From the NCBI GenBank assembly GCA_023105745.1, contig JALGQZ010000002.1, positions 79,563,785 to 79,627,784 of the forward strand: a stretch of DNA of 64,000 nt, given 5' to 3'. This DNA comes from Austropuccinia psidii. Lineage: Eukaryota; Basidiomycota; Pucciniomycetes; Pucciniales; Sphaerophragmiaceae. Positions within the stretch are counted from its first letter, which is position 1, and each line of letters opens with the position of its first letter. A program made the position numbers and the translations under genes. A model generated the notes under the pieces. The model made no database searches. It was not told the DNA's origin and saw only the letters and a list, made by a program, of their open reading frames with translations. This document shows positions 57,401 through 64,000 of this stretch, piece after piece.

Positions 57401-58478
57401 GACTTAATTAAATATTACGAGAGAGTTTTGCCAGTCGCGATCGGATTGCGTAATAAGTTATTAGAGTGTGGTCAGAAAAAGCTGCAGAGAAAGTCTACTC
57501 GTCCGATTGATATGAGAGTTCGTAGAAGTGAACTTGGGATCGAAGGCTCTGTGCCAGAGAATCAAGCTCAAGAGATGTAAGTTATTTTTTTTATTTTTTT
57601 ATTTTTTTTGGGATTGGAAAGGCTCAAATATTTTTTTTAGCTTGGAAAATAATCGAAGGAGGCTTTCAAATTTGGAGCATACCCCACAAACTTCTCCCGA
57701 ATTCACTCTCGACCCGGCCCGATCATCAATTGCTACTAATTCTGTCAGTTCCCCGCCTGTTGTATTAAGCCCACCACCACCACCACCAGATGATTCTTCA
57801 GCCCAAATTTGGAAATCACCATCCAAAAGTGGTGAGATCACAAGCCGATATTCGGAAGTTGATGATTCCTTGAACAAGTCCGCTTCAGATCAAGCTTCGG
57901 TTGCGGAGAGTGAAAGTAAAATTTTACCCACTCAAGCTGTTCGTACTGAATTGCCAGACACCACATCTTCAACAGCTAAGGTTCAAGAACATGATGGATC
58001 TTCATCTGAACCAATTACATTGGAGGAAGCTCAGGACGCGCCCTTTGTTCCACCAGCAAAAGCGAATATTAGTTACGAACCGATTGATATGCCTTTTGTA
58101 CCACCAATGAAGTCATCCGTATCTAATGAAGTCCTTTCTCGATCATACCGCAATACATTAGACGAAGAGGATATTCCTTTGAGCTCGAAAAGTAGTTTGA
58201 AGCGAATCAGTTCTGGTAACAGACCATCCTCGCTCAGTAGGAAAAATGCTGTTGGTAGTCCCAGACTTAAAAGTGGTAGCAAATCAAGCATAAATATACC
58301 ATCTTCAATAGTAACTAATAATGTCCCATCAGATGGTACAGGATCTAAAATTAACAATTCATCGTTTGATAATTTAAGATCTCAATTTGAAGGTTCACGT
58401 AAACCATTAGGCAGTAGAACTGAACTATCAAATGACGGTCATTTATCAAACCGTTATCGTAGGTCTGGAAAATCTTGA
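54460..58478 (+). CDS. F-BAR/DEP/RhoGAP protein (Rgd2/Rga8-like Rho GTPase-activating protein)
   Basis: This is the only clear host gene. Seven exons: 54460-54567, 54642-55633, 55705-56705, 56774-56916, 56995-57262, 57333-57576 and 57641-58478. Donors and acceptors are canonical and all phases agree: 1,197 residues. The N-terminal half of an F-BAR (FCH) membrane-binding domain starts at FWTPDYRTGVTILFNKLKTG (residue 37). A DEP domain lies at about 320-430 (SPIEWSKLFEKARDTIYKQ ... GEDLVIFF ... NKFMATDDAFYIWKP). The second F-BAR coiled coil is at about 530-620 and RhoGAP at about 650-880 (YEVPLKAVHELREAL, STVKLWLLELDPPP, LLSRLPKPHLMVIDAII). The tail is Ser-rich. DEP inserted within F-BAR is the layout of S. 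cerevisiae Rgd2 and S. pombe Rga8. The protein should down-regulate Rho/Cdc42-type GTPases at the cell cortex. The canonical GIFRxSG arginine-finger box is not obvious; ERRKTWIYEVPL stands there. Confidence 0.92.
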
Positions 58479-60507
58479 AGGAGCTTATAATTTCATCATT
58501 GCTTAAAAAGGAAAAGGGTATCGTTTTCATATATGATGTTTTAAAATCTTGTAAATTTCAATTACTTCAACTCTTGATATTGATGAAGTTGTATAACTCT
58601 TTTTTTGTATGAAACAGAAAAAAGAATGAGAAATTTATGTTTTTTGATTAAAAAATCATTTTTCTTGCTCATGATGAGTTACTGGGTCCTACATTTTCCT
58701 AAATCTAAGTGCAATGAACGGTTGCACATGTAGCATTTGTGGTTAGAAGCTTTCGATCTTTGGCCACCTGGCCAAGCATCTGCGCTTTCGCAATAATCGA
58801 ACAGTTTCTTATATATTAGAACAAATCTCAAGGGTGCTTGCTTTTTTTACAAGGGAATCTTGCATTAAAAATTTGTAGGTAATTATTTATTACTGAAGAA
58901 TAAGTATTTTAATTTATTTTAATTTCAAAACTTTTTTAGTTTTTTTAATATTTCTTTTTTCAAAAAAGATTTATATGGTTAAATTCATTTATTTTTTAAA
59001 AAAGGTAATTTTGAGGGTGTTGGTAAACACTTGTAAGCCCTTACATGTTTTTACCAACTTATGGCCAAAACATGTAAGTGGCCTGTTTTTTTTGAAAAAA
59101 TTCCTCAGGTGTAGTTTTGAGGTTTTATTTTTTATTTTTTTTGGCATATTTTTTCTGACATGGGATGTCAAGATCCCCAAATTTTTTCAATTTTTTTTTG
59201 CCAAATTTTTCCAATTCAGCCAATTTGGCAAAATGACCTGTTTTTTTAAAAAAATTCATTAAAAATGTTCCCACTTGCAAATTTCCATTTTTTTTTTTAA
59301 AAAAATCAAGGGAAGATTCTGGAGAATCAAAACCCAGAAGCCCATAATTTTGGGAATTTTTTTTGGTGGGACAAGTGAAGACCCAAAAAGTTGTGTTTTT
59401 TTCCAAGATTTTTTTTTCAGGTTTGTAATATGACTATTTGTAAGTACAAAAGTGCCACATGTTTGATAAAAAAACAGACTGAGGTTGGAGTTAATGTGAG
59501 CCTGTGAAATATGTATGACATACCCATAAGGCCACAAATAACTTTATACACAGTTGATTTAGTCTTAAACAGACTTATCAATTGAATTTAAAACAAAAAA
59601 TAAACCTAAATTTATTTTGGATAAACAAAGCTATAATTATTATGTCATTTTTGGATTCTACACCAAAAATAACCCAAGGTAGACCCATAGGGTGTTATAC
59701 CCAAAAATGGTTATTTCTTATATTATTAGAAGATTTAAGAATCTCACAGTACAATTTCAACCTTTTTAACATTTTTTAGAATTGTTGAATTTAAGCTTAT
59801 GTAAGCTTAATTTTAAAGTTGCTTAAGGTATATGAAAACTTACCAAAAATTTTAGTTAAAATTGAGGTGTTGTATATATTTACTAAAATGGGTAAGGATT
59901 TGCCATACAGAATGTAAATCCTGCATGAACTCAATTTAAAAGGGTTTAAGGCCATAATATGGCTTTAAATAAATAAAAGGGCAAAATCCATGAAAAAAGA
60001 CCAAACCAAGCTGGGGTACTCAACCTTTTGGATCTGCAAGGATTCAATTTAAGGTTGTCCACCTGTATTGAAGGATTTTCAACCTTATTTAAACTTTAAG
60101 ATTGAACTTTGATCCAACCTTAAAGTTTAAACTGGTTTCATCCCAATTTAGACAGGAATTTTAAGCTGACAAAGGGTAAATCCCAATATGCAAGATTGAA
60201 ATCAAGGTTTTAAGAACTGTCAAAGCTTAATTAAGCTCAAAAGTGTAAATTATGAAGTATCAAAACATTATCAAAAGTTAAGTTTTGGTGTTTATTGCTA
60301 TTTTATGTGGAAAAATAACATAAAATTATATATCTTTTTTTTTATCTATTATTAATTTTTTTATATATAATTTTTCTATAAGAATTATCTCTACAAAGTT
60401 CTTGTGATAATTTCTTTTAAAAATAATATTTATATATTATTTATAAGTGGTTAAATCTTATTATTTTCCATGTGTAATTGTCTCATTAAGAGCTTTAAAC
60501 TTCTTAT
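58479..60507. other. AT-rich intergenic region downstream of the RhoGAP gene
   Basis: The first ~150 bases are the probable 3' UTR of the RhoGAP gene. A hairpin-rich stretch at 58730-58800 contains TTGGCCA/TGGCCAA and GCGCTTTCGC. 58975-59420 is dominated by T and A homopolymers with alternating AAAAATTTTT words; ORFs there are compositional. 59580-60500 is AT-rich with nothing recognisable. Confidence 0.5.
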
Positions 60508-61245
60508 TGTCACAGGGGCTCTTCTAAAATGAAGAGGGCCTGGCACTCAGTGAACAGACTTACTTATGGAGGGCTCAGAAGAAATACTCAAATGATAAGA
60601 GTAATGGAGTAAGAGGATAAATTCCTAGTCATAAAATAATAAGCATAAAAGATAAGAGAGACAAAACAAAAGCAATAATAAAGAGCCAACCACAAATAAT
60701 CCTGAGTCACTGTTTCAACCTGTTCAGAAAAGAGAAAAGGAATTAATAAGGATATGGCCACCAGGACTCTACTGAACAGGTGAGGGAAGGCTAAGACTAA
60801 CTTAATAAGTAATAAAATAATATTCCAAAAGTGAGAATAAAATAATATTAAATAATAAATCAACTATTTTAATTAACTGGGGGAAAAACCCCCAGGTGGG
60901 TGAAGAGGGGCTGGTATATGTGAGAAATGCCAGCCTTGGAGTTTGAGTGTTGAGATACTGGCCTGTATGCTGGAAGAAGTTGGATGTGGGATTGAATCCT
61001 GTATTGGTGAATCCAATACAGGTGATACAGTCAATACAGGTATTTGCGCCTGTATTGATGACAGGCCTGTATTTGGTGAATCCTGTATTTGAGTCTTGCC
61101 TGTATGGAACTGTATTGAGGTATGAAAACTGTATTGGGTGAATTATTGAATGAAACCCCCTTGCTGATTGGGTTCTGAAGGGTATCCATGATATAATGAT
61201 TTGCTGATGATGATTGGAAATGCCCCTGCCTCCTTGGCTGTGACA
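60508..61245 (-). repeat. 3' LTR of a chromovirus (minus strand)
   Basis: 738 bp with 7-bp inverted ends TGTCACA/TGTGACA. Its minus-strand 3' end matches the end of the LTR at 1123-2772, so both belong to one superfamily, although the rest differs. The U3 portion contains about seven copies of CCTGTATTG or its inverse between 60955 and 61140, able to form hairpins. The left flank is CTTAT; the matching duplication should lie beyond the 5' LTR outside the window. Confidence 0.82.
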
Positions 61246-61262
61246 TTATCCCCCTCTTGAAA
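61246..61262 (-). other. Polypurine tract of the chromovirus
   Basis: On the minus strand CAAGAGGGGGATAA directly precedes the LTR start TGTCACA, as expected for the plus-strand primer. Confidence 0.7.
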
Positions 61263-63146
61263 GTGGTGAGCTCTGAGCACCATAAGTATAGTGAGTCTTG
61301 ATGAGCTTGCAATCAATTCAAACAGTTCTTTCCCCCAATTCCTTAAGATTTCCCCTTAAAACTTCTTCTTCAATCAATACTCAAACCAATCTTCATTTGA
61401 TTATTTGTAGGTATTTTCCCCTTGATTTTGATTGTGAATTTCCTCTGTTCATTCAAAACTGCCTTCAATCTTCATAAAATTTTCTTTAATCTTGTCTTGA
61501 GTGTCTTCATCAACTTTCTTGAGTCCTCATGGCTTTTGAAAGGTGGTTGATTTGGGTTTTTGCCCCAAGACCACTTGAAATCATCATAATTTTGAATTTT
61601 AGAGTGTTGGCATAAGGTGGCCAACAATTGAAATTTTGGACCAAATGAGTAGTCCTGGCCAAAATCCCTGAAAGTGTGAATAAATGGGTTTTTGGCCAAT
61701 TTGCGCAAAAATGCGCAAAATGCGCAAATGCGCAAATATGCCATATGTGGCATAAATTGGTGAAAAAACTGAAAAAACTGAAATCTTGTGAAAAAATGGC
61801 CTAAAGGTGGGTTTTGGCCATTTTGCGCATTTTTGCGCAAAATGCGCAAAAATGCGCAAAGTGCGCAAAAGTGCGCAAATATGCCATAGTTGGCATAAAT
61901 TGGTGAAAATGATGAAAAAACTGATTTATGGTGAGAAAATGGCCTAAAAGTGGGTTTTGGCCATTTTGCGCATTTTGCGCAAAAATGCGCAATTATAATG
62001 ATTTTGGCCAAAAAGGCCTTTTGAAGGCTTTTGACAAGAAAAAAAAGGCCCTTTTGCGCAAAAGTGCGCAAATGCGCAAAAATGCGCAAAAATGCGCAAA
62101 ATGCGCAAATGCGCAAAAATGCACAAAATGCGCAAATTTGCCAATATGCCTAACTAAGCATATTATGATAAGAATTGATTAAAAATGGCTGTTTTGATGT
62201 TTTGAGGTCTGATGTGGCCAATTGTGCCATGGTGCACATCTTGATGAAATTGGCCAATTGGGCCATTTGAACAATTGTCTTCTATGAACTTGATTTTTTT
62301 CTTGAATATCTTCTTCTTATCCCCTCCTTGATTGGTCAATTGCCATAAACACCTTGCTGATTGGGTTTTGGCTTTCAATTTTGATCTTAAGGAATGAGTT
62401 TAAGGCTGACTTGAAGAAGTTTTGATGAGGATTATCTGTAGGTGGTCTTTACCATTACTAGTGTTTTGCTCTTTGATTATTGAATGAATTGACTCCCCAA
62501 ACGTGATATGGGAGTGATGACTACTGCTTTTTGAAATAAGAAATAAAAATGAAAGAATAAAAATAAAAATAAAAGATACAAGTAAAAGAAATGAAAAATA
62601 AAAAATAAAAATGAAAAAGAATTGAGAGAAAAAGAGAGTAAAGAAAGAAATAAGAAATTCCTGAGGGTTGTCCTTCTTGTGGTGAGTTTCTTGATTTTGG
62701 CCAAAATGTTCTGAAAGATAAAACCAAGCATTTGATGCTCACAGCGTGGCCAAGGTAATGTTTTACAAGAATTAGACCCCTCAGGGATGCATACCAGGAG
62801 ATGGAACTTACTTTCATAACTTCCACTCCCCACCAAGCACCATAAATGAAAATTGAAATATGCCATAAGATGAATTTGATAATGAATTTCTTGAAAGATA
62901 ATTTATGGCATGATTAAAGAAAGAAGAGAAAATAAAGGAAAAGATTGGGCCAAATCTTGATGAAAGGTCCAAATCTTGAGGGTATTATGTTGCAAGGCCT
63001 TCTGAACCTGTCCAAAAAATTGACAAGTGCTCACAAAGTGGCCAAGGTGATGCTTAGAACAAATTTGGGTAGAATACCCCCTTAAAGGTGCATGCCAGGA
63101 GAGGAACTTACTTTCATAAACTCCAATCCCCACCAAGCACCATAAA
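61263..63146 (-). repeat. 1.9-kb 3' untranslated region of the chromovirus with a TGCGCA-rich minisatellite
   Basis: Between about 61690 and 62145 the word TGCGCAAA (or its inverse) occurs some 35 times, embedded in a ~125-bp unit (GGTTTTGGCCATTTTGCGCA ... GGCATAAATTGGTGAAAA) repeated about three times. A separate diverged duplication joins 62690-62865 and 63000-63150; both halves hold GATGCTCACARMGTGGCCAAGG, GAACTTACTTTCATAA and CCCCACCAAGCACCATAAAT. ORFs such as 61472-62116 consist of repeated FAHFCAF-type residues from the minisatellite and are not genes. Confidence 0.75.
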
Positions 63147-64000
63147 TCAAACTCTTGAGGCATTTGGGCCAGGCTTGTCTGGATACAAAGTGTGAAAGTC
63201 CTTGACAAGGTCTGGGGAGTTGGTAAGGTTGGAAGCTGGTTCCCAAGTTGTTCTTTCTGGGTCTTCATTGAATCCTTTCCACTCCACTAAATACCATAAT
63301 GAACCTCTCTTGAGTTTTGAGTCCAGAACCTGAGCCACTTCCCATTCTTCTTGCTCTTCCACTATTACTGGAGGTGGTGGCAATTGGTGTCGATTTGGGA
63401 TAGTTGATTGCTTCACTGGTTCTAACATGGACACATGGAAAACAGGGTGAACTGACTTCCATTGTTGAGGCAACTTGAGGTGATATGCATGGCTGCCAAT
63501 CTTCTTGAGAACTTCAAAGGGTCCCAACCATCTTTCTGAAAGTTTCTTGGTGGGTCTTGTTGTCTTGATGTTCTTGGAAGCTAGCCATACTTTGTCCCCA
63601 GGTTGGAAATCAGGTGGAATTGCTCTATTTCTATCTGCATACTTCTTGAATCTTCTTATTGCTGACTCTAATTCTTCTTTGACAACTTGCTGTACTGATT
63701 GGAGTTTTGTTGATAACTTTCCAGCAGGTGAATCTTGAGAAACATGGATTGAGTCAAAGCTGGGATTTCTTCCATAAATGGTGAAAAAAGGTGATTGCTT
63801 TGTGGATGAATGTTCTGCATTATTATAGGCAAATTCAGCCAGAGGGAGCCAGGTGTGCCAGTCATCTTGATGGTAACTGACATACATCAGAAGATACTGT
63901 TCTAGAATCTGATTTACCCTCTCTGTCTGTCCATCTGTTTCAGGGTGAAATGCAGTTGAAAGATCTCTTGATATCTTGAGCTGCTGACATAATTGGGTCC
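63147..64000 (-). CDS. pol: Chromovirus Pol C-terminus: integrase with chromodomain (runs off window)
   Basis: The frame is open from 63147 to the window edge. It enters within integrase just before the conserved catalytic Glu (FHPETDGQTERVNQ at about 63930-63965). The integrase C-terminal region with the GPY/F motif (LSERWLGPFEVLKKIG) follows, then a chromodomain (WEVAQVLDSKLKRGSLWYLVEWKGFNEDPERTTWEP) ending in a Pro-rich tail. Chromodomains bind modified histone tails and direct integration into heterochromatin. No stop or frameshift is seen in the visible part, unlike the gag at 3585-4922. The start and RT lie beyond position 64000. Confidence 0.92.
   Translation of the reverse strand, partial: TQLCQQLKISRDLSTAFHPETDGQTERVNQILEQYLLMYVSYHQDDWHTWLPLAEFAYNNAEHSSTKQSPFFTIYGRNPSFDSIHVSQDSPAGKLSTKLQSVQQVVKEELESAIRRFKKYADRNRAIPPDFQPGDKVWLASKNIKTTRPTKKLSERWLGPFEVLKKIGSHAYHLKLPQQWKSVHPVFHVSMLEPVKQSTIPNRHQLPPPPVIVEEQEEWEVAQVLDSKLKRGSLWYLVEWKGFNEDPERTTWEPASNLTNSPDLVKDFHTLYPDKPGPNASRV

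Noticed and set aside
58720..58810. tRNA-like fold on the minus strand (GGCCAGGTGGCC followed by a TGCAA/TTGCA stem)
   Set aside because: The candidate T loop lacks the conserved TTC and no consistent acceptor or anticodon stem can be drawn; it is only a hairpin-rich stretch.
58975..59537. Lys/Phe-rich ORFs downstream of the RhoGAP gene
   Set aside because: They arise from A and T homopolymers and occur on both strands over the same bases.
61472..62144. Long ORFs with repeated FAHFCAFL residues on the minus strand
   Set aside because: They are translations of the TGCGCAAA minisatellite in several frames, with no start context or known domain.

Overview
The window is fungal nuclear DNA, most likely from a rust fungus (Pucciniales) with a large, repeat-rich genome. 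It is AT-rich, has compact basidiomycete introns of about 60-80 bp, and is mostly nested transposable elements. One ordinary host gene is visible, at 54460-58478. From memory only (no search was run), the chromovirus gag at 3585, the chromodomain pol at 63147, the zinc-cluster family at 13572-14870 and the SNF2 family at 17922 resemble repeated families of the myrtle rust Austropuccinia psidii.

Layout. (1) 1-675: end of a plus-strand LTR of the giant LTR family. (2) 1123-5532: 5' LTR, leader, gag and protease of a broken Ty3/chromovirus. (3) 5533-52813: an AT-rich foldback (palindromic) repeat block split by two large insertions. The first, 6975-27587, is a 20.6-kb CACTA-like DNA transposon with CACC ends, inverted termini and a 3-bp ACT duplication. 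It carries a tnp2/Plavaka-type transposase, a SNF2 ATPase, a TET/JBP-like dioxygenase, a zinc-cluster gene and two unknown genes. The second, 29049-49873, is a 20.8-kb LTR retrotransposon on the minus strand with 2.0-kb LTRs, a PBS, a PPT and a 4-bp duplication. About 10 kb of unusual DNA lies between its protease and its reverse transcriptase. A second, shorter foldback copy fills 49964-52813. (4) 52814-60507: gene space with an intact seven-exon F-BAR/DEP/RhoGAP gene. (5) 60508-64000: 3' LTR, long 3' UTR and 3' pol end (integrase C-terminus, chromodomain) of a minus-strand chromovirus that runs off the window.

How the parts fit. Both insertion sites can be checked inside the window, because the foldback repeat has an unoccupied relative at 50.9-51.7 kb; removing each element plus one target duplication recreates that sequence. 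In the DNA transposon, chromatin or DNA-modification functions (SNF2, TET/JBP) travel with the transposase. Coding regions of the gag-pol elements and several transposon genes carry in-frame stops or frameshifts. SNF2, the 645-codon unknown gene and RhoGAP read through cleanly with canonical introns.

Most unusual signals: at least 20 short repeats at 34.4-39.1 kb, each with two interleaved pairings (pseudoknot topology) and compensatory base changes between copies; a duplicated unknown Trp-rich domain at 42.4-44.3 kb; and recurrent 20-26-bp palindromes between the genes of the CACTA-like element.
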